A DNA stretch of 12,281 nt from Planctomycetota bacterium. GTDB taxonomy: Bacteria > Planctomycetota > Phycisphaerae > FEN-1346. Under the pieces are notes generated by a model. It saw only the letters and a list, made by a program, of their open reading frames with translations, made no database searches and was not told where the DNA came from. The position numbers and the translations under genes were made by a program. Shown piece after piece: positions 7,121-12,281 of the stretch. Location: NCBI GenBank assembly GCA_026386995.1, contig JAPLMO010000236.1:1-12281 (forward strand). The letters are read 5' to 3'. Numbering within the stretch: the stretch's first letter is position 1; the number at the start of each line of letters is the position of its first letter.

Positions 7121-7748
7121 GCATAGTGTAACCGCGCTGCTTGTGGGGCTGGCCTGCACGCTGGCAGGGTGCCTGGCCGGCAAGTCGGCGCCGCCCGTGA
7201 GTTGTTACCTCGACGCGCAGGCCCTGTCGGGCTACGTCCAAAGGGTTGCACTGCTTCCGCTGGCCAGCGAGACGGCCTACCCCGCCGTGGCCGAGGGAAT
7301 GACGACGGCGATGTTTCGGGCCCTCCAGGGGAAGCAGTTGTTCCACGTTACGCTGGCTTCAGCGGCCGATGCGGGGGCACTGGACTTCCAGCGGCCGTTC
7401 AGCCTGAAGGACCTGGCCCGCCTGCGCCAGGCCACCGGGGCCGACGCTATCCTCGTGGGCACGGTCAGGAGTTTTCAGCCCTATCCGCGGATGCACCTGG
7501 GGCTTTACATGCGGCTGCTGGACCTGCGAGACAGCCGCGTCATCTGGGCTGTGGACCATCTCTGGGACGCCACCGACAAGGACACCCAGGAGCGGATGGA
7601 GAAGTACTTCCACGAGCAGTGCGGGGAACACTGGGAACCGCTTCGGTGGCGGCTGGCCACGGTCGGCCCTTCGGTCATGCAGCAGTTTGTGGCCTACGAG
7701 GCGGTCGGGACACTGCCGACTCCGGACTTGCGGGGAGCAAGGCGATGA
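7104..7748 (+). CDS. Lipoprotein with CsgG/FlgO-like fold features
   Basis: A 214-residue lipoprotein. Start GTG 7104 has AAAGGA at 7090-7095 and gives a clean signal peptide; the frame extends upstream to 7026 but those residues are a shadow of the preceding gene. The lipobox LAGC is canonical, with Cys at 23. The mature part has RVALLPLASETAYPAVAEGM, then RLRQATGADAILVGTVRSF and YMRLLDLRDSRVIWAVDHLW. This alternation, with an ALLPL strand, a GADAILVGTV strand and a late VIWAVDHLWDA strand, is typical of TolB-N/CsgG/LpoB-type and GNA1162-like periplasmic lipoproteins. Vibrio FlgO is an outer-membrane flagellar lipoprotein of broadly this style, so a flagellar outer-ring or assembly role is a reasonable inference, not shown by sequence alone. 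Confidence 0.82.
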   Translation: MPTATRHSVTALLVGLACTLAGCLAGKSAPPVSCYLDAQALSGYVQRVALLPLASETAYPAVAEGMTTAMFRALQGKQLFHVTLASAADAGALDFQRPFSLKDLARLRQATGADAILVGTVRSFQPYPRMHLGLYMRLLDLRDSRVIWAVDHLWDATDKDTQERMEKYFHEQCGEHWEPLRWRLATVGPSVMQQFVAYEAVGTLPTPDLRGARR

Positions 7749-7775
7749 CCGGCGCAAAGCGTCATTTGGGGAACT

Positions 7776-7812
7776 TTAAGAAAAATGTCCTTTTGAGGGA
7801 ATTTTTTCTTAA
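7776..7812. repeat. AT-rich inverted repeat upstream of flgM
   Basis: Two 10-nt arms, TTAAGAAAAA at 7776-7785 and TTTTTCTTAA at 7803-7812, pair perfectly around a 17-nt loop in a markedly AT-rich stretch of an otherwise GC-rich window. The right arm runs into TTCTTAAGTCC (7806-7816), an 11-mer that recurs at 8371-8381 as the start of the flagellin promoter. The low GC of the stem argues against an intrinsic terminator; an operator or upstream activating site for the flgM promoter is more likely. Confidence 0.55.
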
Positions 7813-7845
7813 GTCCTCGGCCTAACCTGTGAGTATAAGCATAGC
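7806..7845 (+). promoter_or_regulatory. Possible flgM promoter region (sigma-28-like -35)
   Basis: TTAAGTCC at 7809-7816 is identical to the -35 part of the flagellin promoter at 8374-8381. The expected GCCGATAA-type -10 is not present at 11-nt spacing; the nearest candidate is GAGTATAA, which needs a 14-nt spacer and matches only the ATAA part. This is therefore either a weak or divergent sigma-28 promoter or a shared regulator site. flgM begins about 30 nt further on, at 7871. Confidence 0.35.
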
Positions 7846-7870
7846 GAGGTACGGAAAGCGGAGGTCTGAG

Positions 7871-8155
7871 ATGCAGATTGAACGAACAAACGGGTTTGCC
7901 GGCCCCAGCAGGCCTGGTGAGACCGATGGGTTTCCCAAGCCGGCGCCCCAGGCGGGTCGCGTAGGAAAGCCGGTCGAGGCCGTCCCCGAAGTTACCGCCA
8001 GTGAACTCCAGGAACTGGCCAAGCAGGCCGCCGCTGCCTCGGAGATCAACTGGGATAATGTGGCGGAAGCCCGGAAGTTGATCGAATCGGGCGGTCTGTC
8101 AACGCCCGAAGCCATCCAGAATGCCGCCCAGCGGCTGCTGGACCTCGGCGTATAG
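7871..8155 (+). CDS. flgM: FlgM-type anti-sigma-28 factor
   Basis: Negative regulator that binds FliA until hook completion, then leaves the cell through the flagellar channel. The chosen start is ATG 7871, with GGAGG at 7860-7864 at 6-nt spacing, giving 94 residues, normal for FlgM; an in-frame GTG at 7829 lacks a ribosome-binding site. The N-terminal half is Pro/Gly-rich and probably disordered, as in the family. The C-terminal half carries the FlgM signature: INWDNVAEARKLIESGGLST followed by PEAIQNAAQRLLDLGV, equivalent to the family pattern V-x-x-I-R-x-x-I-x-x-G-x-Y with a final helix. The residue usually Tyr or Phe after the Gly is Leu here. It is followed by a terminator at 8178-8212 and so forms its own unit just before flagellin. 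Confidence 0.78.
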   Translation: MQIERTNGFAGPSRPGETDGFPKPAPQAGRVGKPVEAVPEVTASELQELAKQAAAASEINWDNVAEARKLIESGGLSTPEAIQNAAQRLLDLGV

Positions 8156-8177
8156 CACATATTGGGTCCCATATCAC

Positions 8178-8212
8178 AAGACCCCCCAGGATGTTGGGGG
8201 TCTTTGTTTTTT
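8178..8212 (+). terminator. Intrinsic terminator after flgM
   Basis: Perfect 9-bp stem AAGACCCCC (8178-8186) with GGGGGTCTT (8196-8204), a 9-nt loop, and a T-rich run TGTTTTTT immediately after. This is a textbook Rho-independent terminator. It lies 22 nt after the flgM stop and separates flgM from the flagellin promoter. Confidence 0.93.
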
Positions 8213-8372
8213 CCACCCTGTAAGCATGCGTCCCTGGCCCCCGGTTCTGCGGCTCTTCTCCACTATACATCCCAAGTTACGTTGCGGCTAACCGCCCGGC
8301 AGTTTGCTTGCTCAGGCCAGGGCGCGCCAAGGGAGGGCAGGGCGGCCGAAATTCTTAGTTCTCAAGAAAATT
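8213..8372. other. Non-coding stretch between the flgM terminator and flagellin promoter
   Basis: The flgM-flagellin intergenic region is 377 nt in all. Apart from the terminator, the promoter and the leader described separately, I see nothing definite in 8213-8350. Short open frames here lack ribosome-binding sites and family resemblance. From 8351 the sequence turns AT-rich and carries TTCTTA half-sites at 8352-8357 and 8371-8376, 19 nt apart on the same strand. Confidence 0.5.
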
Positions 8373-8378
8373 CTTAAG
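8361..8378. repeat. Inverted repeat overlapping the flagellin promoter -35
   Basis: CTCAAGAAAATTCTTAAG is a near-palindrome with 8 bp of pairing, one mismatch and an AA centre. Its right half, TTCTTAAG, is the same half-site that forms the right arm of the inverted repeat before flgM (7776-7812), and overlaps the -35 of the sigma-28 promoter. It is a candidate operator. Confidence 0.5.
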
Positions 8379-8400
8379 TCCGTACCGCAGCCCCCGATAA
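8374..8400 (+). promoter_or_regulatory. Sigma-28 promoter of flagellin
   Basis: TTAAGTCC (8374-8381), exactly 11 nt of spacer, then CCCGATAA (8393-8400). The enterobacterial consensus is TAAAGTTT-N11-GCCGATAA, so the -10 matches 7 of 8 and the spacer is exact, with a partial -35 match. Transcription would start near 8407-8410, giving a leader of about 125 nt before the flagellin ATG at 8533. The FliA encoded at 5032-5805 is the expected sigma factor. Confidence 0.85.
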
Positions 8401-8407
8401 CTATCCG

Positions 8408-8532
8408 CGGAGACGTTTGGCGGACGAGGTTGGATATTCGCGGAAGTCAAACCGGTTGATCCGGCCCGGAACAAGCCGCTGGAGAGGCGGGGGCTGGGAT
8501 CCGCACAAGGGACCTTTTTGAGGAGAGGCACA
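8408..8532 (+). promoter_or_regulatory. Long GGA-rich flagellin leader
   Basis: The predicted 5' untranslated region of flagellin mRNA is about 125 nt. It contains about nine GGA triplets, several next to possible short hairpins such as CCGC/GCGG at about 8478-8490, and one within the ribosome-binding site AGGAGAGG (8521-8528). GGA in hairpin loops is the contact motif of CsrA, which represses flagellin translation in bacteria using the CsrA-FliW switch. Neither csrA nor fliW is in this window, so this is a possibility only. Confidence 0.35.
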
Positions 8533-9357
8533 ATGCTTGCGATTAAGAACAACATTATGTCGGAGAACACGCAGCGAATGGTGGCCGTCAACTATGACAA
8601 CTTGGCCAAGAGCGTACAGCGGCTGTCGTCCGGCCTCCGCATCAACAGCGCGGCGGATGACGCGGCTGGTCTGGCCGTCCGGGAACTGTTCCGGTCGGAC
8701 ATCGCCGTTCTGAGGCAAGGCGCCCGAAACGCCCAGGACGCGATTTCGAGGGTGCAGACGGCCGAATCGGCCCTGCAGGTCGTCGATAACCTGCTGGTCC
8801 GCATGAAGGAACTGTCCGAGCAGGCCGCCACCGACTCGTACAGCCCGACGCAGCGTTCGATGATGAACGCCGAGTTCCAGGAAATGGCCGCTGAAATGGA
8901 CCGCATCGCGTCGAGCACGAATTTCAACGGGACGACACTCCTGAACAGCGCCAGCGGCACGCTGACGATCCACGTCGGCACCGGCAACACCAGCAACGAC
9001 AAGATCACGGTGAAGTTGGTGGATGCGAGCGTCGCCGGCCTCGGCATCGGCACCCTCAACATTGGGACCGTGGCGTCGGCCGCCGCAGCCCTGACCGCGC
9101 TCGACAGCGCCATCAGCGCCAAGGACAGTGCCCGTGCGGCGTTCGGTTCCAAGATCAACCGCATGCAATCGACCATCAGCATTCTCAACGTGCAGGCCGA
9201 GGCGCTGGCCACCGCTGAGTCGCGCATCAGCGACGTTGACGTGGCCCAGGAAATGTCCGCCCTCACGCGTAACCAGGTTATGGCCCAGGCCGGTATCGCC
9301 ATGCTGGCGCAGGCCAACAGCATGCCGCAGTTGGCCCTGCGGTTGCTGCAAGGCTAA
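8533..9357 (+). CDS. fliC: Flagellin, minimal D0/D1 type
   Basis: Filament subunit, exported through the flagellar channel and polymerised under the FliD cap. Start ATG 8533 has AGGAGAGG at 8521-8528; the in-frame TTG at 8518 lies in the leader and is rejected. The protein has 274 residues, near the minimum for flagellins. The N-terminal D0/D1 part (1-138) includes QRLSSGLRINSAADDAAGLA at 29-48 and FNGTTLLN at 131-138. The C-terminal D1/D0 part (about 195-274) ends in QANSMPQLALRLLQG. Only about 55 residues lie between (139-194), so there is no surface D2/D3 domain. Expression is from the sigma-28 promoter at 8374-8400, and a terminator-like structure follows. The gene is labelled fliC by family; which of possibly several flagellins it is cannot be told. 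Confidence 0.96.
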   Translation: MLAIKNNIMSENTQRMVAVNYDNLAKSVQRLSSGLRINSAADDAAGLAVRELFRSDIAVLRQGARNAQDAISRVQTAESALQVVDNLLVRMKELSEQAATDSYSPTQRSMMNAEFQEMAAEMDRIASSTNFNGTTLLNSASGTLTIHVGTGNTSNDKITVKLVDASVAGLGIGTLNIGTVASAAAALTALDSAISAKDSARAAFGSKINRMQSTISILNVQAEALATAESRISDVDVAQEMSALTRNQVMAQAGIAMLAQANSMPQLALRLLQG

Positions 9358-9369
9358 GTCGGTCTAACG

Positions 9370-9438
9370 GGGGAGGCGGTCTCGTCGCGGGCCGCTCCCA
9401 GCATCCCGCAGGCGGGATCGCCTCCCCATTTGTTCTTT
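9370..9438 (+). terminator. Composite hairpin terminator after flagellin
   Basis: An outer 9-bp stem GGGGAGGCG (9370-9378) with CGCCTCCCC (9419-9427) encloses a perfect inner hairpin ATCCCGC-AG-GCGGGAT (9403-9418), followed by the T-rich ATTTGTTCTTT (9428-9438). It lies 12 nt after the flagellin stop. It probably terminates or thins transcription so that flagellin greatly exceeds FliD/FliS, and may protect the flagellin mRNA 3' end. No promoter is visible between it and fliD, so fliD likely depends on read-through. Confidence 0.75.
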
Positions 9439-9466
9439 GCATCACGGTCGCAAGGAGGAACTCGCC

Positions 9467-11113
9467 GTGGCCTCCGTTGGCATGTCCGGTCTGGCGAGCG
9501 GTGTTGACACCGCCGCCATCGTCAAACAACTCGTTGCCGTAGAGCAGCAGTCTGTCACGCAGATCCAGGCGCGCCAGGCGGTGAGCCGCGAGAAGAGCAG
9601 CGCCTTTTCCACGTTTGAAAGCCGCATCGCTTCCCTCAAGACGGCCGCCGAGGCCATCCGTTACGCCTCCGACCTGCGGGCCTACAAAGTTTCTTCCGGC
9701 GACGAGTCCATTATCACCGCAACGGCCGCCTCCAATGCCTCCGAGGGAACCCATGAGATCGTCATAAACCGCCTCGCCTCCGCCGAACGCAAAGTCCACG
9801 ACGGCCTTGCCGCGCTGGACACTCTCGTCGGGACCGGCACTTTCGTCTACACCTACAATGGCGAGACGCGCACCGTCCAGACCACCGACACCACGACCCT
9901 GGAAGGCATGCGCGACCTTATCAACAACGACGGCGGCAACCCCGGCGTCACCGCCAGCGTGCTCCAGTACGGCACCGGCGCCCAGGCGTACCACTTGGTG
10001 CTGAGCGGCAACGACACGGGGGCCGACTACGCCATCACCATCGAGGACGGCCAGACCACCCTCGACGCCTTCAAGTCCGCCACGTATACGGTCACCCAGA
10101 CGGCCCAGAACTCCCGCATCCAGGTGGACGGCTATCCGACGGGCGACAATTGGATCGAGCGAAGCGGTAACACGCTGACCGATGTCCTGGCCGGCGTGAC
10201 CCTGGAATTGCACACGACCACTCCGGACCCGGCCGAGCCGGTTCGGGTGAGCCTGACCCGCGACACCGAAGGCCTCAAGGACAAACTGGGGGCGCTCGTT
10301 ACCGCCTACAACAACGTGGTGGAATACGCCAAGTCACAGACCGCGTATGACGCCGCCACGAAGACCGCCGGCCCGCTGATCGGCGAGTACTCGATCACCA
10401 GCATCCTGGAGAAGTTACGGACGCCGCTGGTGGGCCGAGTCACCGGGTTTGCGGCCGCGGAAGACAAATACTCGTTGGCGGCCCAGATCGGCCTGAGCGT
10501 GGACGGCAAGGGAAAACTTACGCTGGACGACGATACGTTCGACGACGCCGTCTCCGACAATTACCTCGGCGTTCTTTCGCTCCTGGGCGCCAACCGAACC
10601 GGCGTCTCCGACTCGAGCAACCTCCGCTTCTACGGCGCCCGCGACAGCACGACGGCCGGCGCTTACGACGTCCGGGCCGAGTTTACGGACGGGGTGCTCA
10701 CGTCGGCCTCCATCAAACTGGCCGGCGAGCCGGAGTCGGCCTGGCGGGCCGCAATGATCGAGGGCAACCTCATCATCGGCGCTCAGGGAAAGCCGGAACA
10801 GAACCTCCAGATCACGGGGTCTTACACCGGCAGCGGCACGGCCACGGCGCAGGTCCGTGTTCGCCAGGGGCTGGGCGGCGGAATTTTCGATGCCATTGAC
10901 AAAGTCGTCGAAGACACGATCGACAGGTCGCAGAAGAGGCTTGACGACGCGGACGTTCGCTTTCAGGCCAGCATCGAGCGCGAGCAAGCCCGCGTGGACC
11001 GCGTGGCGGCAAACCTGACGGCCCAGTATGCACGCCTGGAACAGACCCTGACGATGCTGCAGGCCCAGCGCGGCGCCTTGTCGAGCCTCTTCACGTCATC
11101 CACGTCATCTTAA
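9467..11113 (+). CDS. fliD: FliD, filament cap protein
   Basis: Cap (HAP2) at the filament tip that guides flagellin insertion. The chosen start is GTG 9467, with AAGGAGG at 9452-9458 at 8-nt spacing, giving 548 residues, normal for FliD; the in-frame TTG at 9437 lies in the terminator T-run and is rejected. The N-terminus has the family motif SGLASGVDTAAIVKQLVAVE (residues 7-26) and a helical segment to about residue 65. A hook-IN-like stretch, VTASVLQYGTGAQAYHLVLS, lies mid-protein near residue 160. The C-terminal domain closes with a long coiled coil (RFQASIEREQARVDRVAANL, then LEQTLTMLQAQRGALSSLF) and a short Ser/Thr tail. It lies 23 nt upstream of fliS. Confidence 0.96.
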   Translation: MASVGMSGLASGVDTAAIVKQLVAVEQQSVTQIQARQAVSREKSSAFSTFESRIASLKTAAEAIRYASDLRAYKVSSGDESIITATAASNASEGTHEIVINRLASAERKVHDGLAALDTLVGTGTFVYTYNGETRTVQTTDTTTLEGMRDLINNDGGNPGVTASVLQYGTGAQAYHLVLSGNDTGADYAITIEDGQTTLDAFKSATYTVTQTAQNSRIQVDGYPTGDNWIERSGNTLTDVLAGVTLELHTTTPDPAEPVRVSLTRDTEGLKDKLGALVTAYNNVVEYAKSQTAYDAATKTAGPLIGEYSITSILEKLRTPLVGRVTGFAAAEDKYSLAAQIGLSVDGKGKLTLDDDTFDDAVSDNYLGVLSLLGANRTGVSDSSNLRFYGARDSTTAGAYDVRAEFTDGVLTSASIKLAGEPESAWRAAMIEGNLIIGAQGKPEQNLQITGSYTGSGTATAQVRVRQGLGGGIFDAIDKVVEDTIDRSQKRLDDADVRFQASIEREQARVDRVAANLTAQYARLEQTLTMLQAQRGALSSLFTSSTSS

Positions 11114-11136
11114 CAGGGGGAGGGCTTACCCGCATC

Positions 11137-11496
11137 ATGAACCAGATCAACGCTTACCGGGAAAACGCCATTGCGACCCAGTCTCGAGGCCGCCTGGTCG
11201 TCCTGCTCTACGACGGCGCCATCAAGTTTCTCAAGCAGGCCCTGAAGGAGTTGGAGGCCGGCCACTTTGCCGCCAAGGGCGAGTACATCAACAAGGCCGT
11301 AGCCATTATCAACGAACTGGACACATGCCTCGACATGGAGGCCGGCGGCGACGTGGCCCAGAACCTCCGGAGCCTCTACCACTTCATGATACGGCACCTG
11401 GGCGAGGCCAACATCCACCGCGATCCCCAGCGCATCCGCGAAGTCATCGACTGCCTCCAGGGTTTGAACGACGGCTGGAAGGCCGTCAGCGGCTGA
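11137..11496 (+). CDS. fliS: FliS, flagellin export chaperone
   Basis: Cytoplasmic chaperone that binds the flagellin C-terminus, prevents early polymerisation and docks on the FlhA ring. At 119 residues it is slightly short of the usual 125-135. Family features are YRENAIATQSRGRLVVLLYD at residues 7-26 (the Y-x6-T-x-S-x-x-x-L-V-x-L-L-Y-D-G pattern), AIIINEL-like AVAIINELDTCLDMEAGG, NLRSLYHFMIRHLGEANIHR and a final GLNDGWKAV helix. The usual Pro in the T-x-S-P segment is Arg here. Start ATG 11137 has a purine run, AGGGGGAGGG, at about 11115-11124, rather far upstream. It is the last flagellar gene in the window. Confidence 0.95.
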   Translation: MNQINAYRENAIATQSRGRLVVLLYDGAIKFLKQALKELEAGHFAAKGEYINKAVAIINELDTCLDMEAGGDVAQNLRSLYHFMIRHLGEANIHRDPQRIREVIDCLQGLNDGWKAVSG

Positions 11497-11508
11497 CGCG
11501 CCCCCCCG

Positions 11509-11868
11509 CTACTCGTCAACCGATGAATTGCGTCTACCTCGACGCCGTTGCCGGCGTCTCCGCCAGGCACGGCCATCTGGTTCAGGGGAACGACCTGCTC
11601 TGCGGCGAAGAGCCAACAGCCCGCCAAGGGCCAGAAGCGCCAGCGTCGCCGGCTCGGGCACGCTGGGGCCTTCGAGAACCAGGCGGGCCTCGGTGATCGT
11701 GCCGCTTATGGGTGTAACGAATTCAAGGCCGTCTGACCATAGTGTGAACGCCGGCAAGCCGGGCGGCGGGATAAGCCAGCCGGGAAGGTCCGGGGAAAAT
11801 GAATTGGGCCCCAAACCAAAGTGAATCTGGAAAACAAAAGGGTGTTGCTCGCCAGGCATGATAACCAA
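11509..11868 (-). pseudogene. PEP-CTERM protein fragment, N-terminus missing
   Basis: A 119-codon minus-strand frame whose residues 70-90, VPEPATLALLALGGLLALRR plus R, are a clear PEP-CTERM sorting signal: VPEP, hydrophobic helix, Arg cluster. Such signals mark exported proteins handled by an exosortase. Two things are wrong. There is no signal peptide, as the frame is closed by a stop at 11875-11877 just before the first possible starts (TTG 11868, ATG 11859). The signal is also followed by a 29-residue Arg-rich tail (to SSVDE), whereas it normally ends the protein. The preceding 65 residues (LPGWLIPPPGLPAFTLWSDG and onward) look like the end of a secreted beta-rich domain. Most likely it is a decayed or truncated gene. 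It converges on fliS with 12 nt between and no terminator. Confidence 0.6.
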
Positions 11869-11886
11869 AATTAGTTATTTTTGCGC

Positions 11887-11914
11887 TTGACAACCCCTGA
11901 TTCTGTGGTATCAG
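11887..11914 (+). promoter_or_regulatory. Sigma-70-type promoter for the secreted protein gene
   Basis: TTGACA (11887-11892) is a perfect -35. After 16 nt comes TATCAG (11909-11914), a 4 of 6 -10, preceded by TG at 11906-11907 as an extended -10. An AT-rich run at 11867-11882 upstream could act as an UP element. The predicted start lies near 11920, about 36 nt before the ATG at 11957. Confidence 0.7.
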
Positions 11915-11956
11915 TACAGTAGCGGTTTCATGGACCGCGAAGTAGGGGGACAAGGC

Positions 11957-12281
11957 ATGGCATCCTTCCGCGTGTTGGTCAGGAGAAGTCTGGCGGCCGC
12001 AGCGGCGGCATCCTTTCTCGTGGCAATCATGGTGTGCGCGGCCCAGGCCGCGCCGCGCAGCGCGCTCATACAGTCAGGTTACGATCCCGCACAGGGCATA
12101 AGCGGCGCAACCTTCTACACGACCGTCGGTTGGGAATTCACCCCCCAGGCTGACATATGGGTCACGGACCTCGGATTCTTCGACCTGGGGCAGAACGGGC
12201 TGAATATCTCCCATGATATCGGCATATGGGATCAAGATCACCAACTCATCGTGTCTGCGACGGTTCCGGGTGGCACGGCGG
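11957..12281 (+). CDS. Secreted DUF4082/PEP-CTERM-like protein (5' part)
   Basis: The first 108 codons of an open frame running off the window end. Start ATG 11957 has AGGGGGA at 11944-11950. Residues 1-32 are a signal peptide: basic RVLVRRS, then the hydrophobic LAAAAAASFLVAIMVCA, with likely cleavage after AQA. The mature part, GWEFTPQADIWVTDLGFFDL and GLNISHDIGIWDQDHQLIVS followed by ATVPGGTA, is the pattern of DUF4082-like domains (GWEFT...V..LG.FD...GL...H.VGIWD..G.L...ATVP.GT) common in PEP-CTERM proteins of planctomycetes and others. The sorting signal itself would lie beyond the window. It starts outside the flagellar operons under its own sigma-70-like promoter, so no flagellar role is implied. 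Confidence 0.85.
   Translation, partial: MASFRVLVRRSLAAAAAASFLVAIMVCAAQAAPRSALIQSGYDPAQGISGATFYTTVGWEFTPQADIWVTDLGFFDLGQNGLNISHDIGIWDQDHQLIVSATVPGGTA

Noticed and set aside
7776..7812. Inverted repeat considered as a terminator of the fliA operon
   Set aside because: The stem is almost all A-T with a 17-nt loop and is not followed by a T-run; it fits a DNA-level site better than an intrinsic terminator.
7745..7825. Possible 26-codon peptide starting at the ATGA overlap after the second lipoprotein
   Set aside because: It overlaps the AT-rich inverted repeat and the TTCTTAAGTCC element, so its Lys/Phe/Leu content simply reflects that regulatory DNA. No ribosome-binding site of quality is evident.
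8401..9351. 316-codon minus-strand frame over flagellin
   Set aside because: It is antisense to the flagellin gene and spans its promoter leader; no family resemblance.
11723..11953. Minus-strand 76-codon frame as the missing N-terminus of the PEP-CTERM fragment
   Set aside because: It is in another phase, runs over the promoter of the divergent gene, and has no signal peptide, so joining it by a frameshift does not give a plausible exported protein.
1..12281. CRISPR arrays, tRNA or rRNA genes, insertion sequences
   Set aside because: No regularly spaced direct repeats, cloverleaf-like sequences, rRNA signature stretches, transposase motifs or flanking terminal repeats were seen on either strand.

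Overview
The window is a flagellar gene cluster from a GC-rich bacterium (roughly two-thirds G+C by eye, with G or C in most third codon positions). A flagellar export and filament cluster next to genes with PEP-CTERM-type sorting and DUF4082-like secreted domains, plus the alanine-rich lipoproteins, suggests a Planctomycetota lineage, perhaps Phycisphaerae-like. That placement is inferred from gene content and style only; no rRNA or other taxonomic marker is present.

Layout, all on the + strand up to 11496. (1) 1-4706: export-gate operon fliP (3' part only), fliQ, fliR, flhB, flhA, tightly packed. (2) 4707-5805: a small two-helix membrane protein and fliA (sigma-28), overlapping by 17 nt. 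flhF and flhG, which often sit between flhA and fliA, are absent. (3) 5802-7748: four accessory genes continuous with fliA: a short Pro/Arg-rich protein coupled by GTGA overlap, a small CxC protein behind a 20-nt perfect palindrome, a coiled-coil lipoprotein and a second lipoprotein of CsgG/FlgO-like appearance. (4) 7749-8212: a FlgM-type anti-sigma factor with its own AT-rich upstream region and a textbook terminator. (5) 8213-9427: an intergenic region with a near-canonical sigma-28 promoter, a long GGA-rich leader, a minimal flagellin, and a composite hairpin terminator. (6) 9467-11496: fliD and fliS. (7) 11497-12281: on the - strand, a PEP-CTERM fragment without a signal peptide, convergent with fliS; then a strong sigma-70-like promoter driving a secreted DUF4082/PEP-CTERM-like protein cut by the window end.

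Logic: the first operon builds the export gate and makes sigma-28. FlgM restrains sigma-28 until the hook is done, after which FlgM is exported and sigma-28 turns on flagellin. FliD caps the filament and FliS chaperones flagellin. The least explained part is the fliA-linked block (4809-5048 and 5802-7748), which looks like a lineage-specific set of membrane and outer-envelope flagellar proteins. A second point of interest is the shared TTCTTAAGTCC element, with adjoining inverted repeats, in front of both flgM and flagellin.
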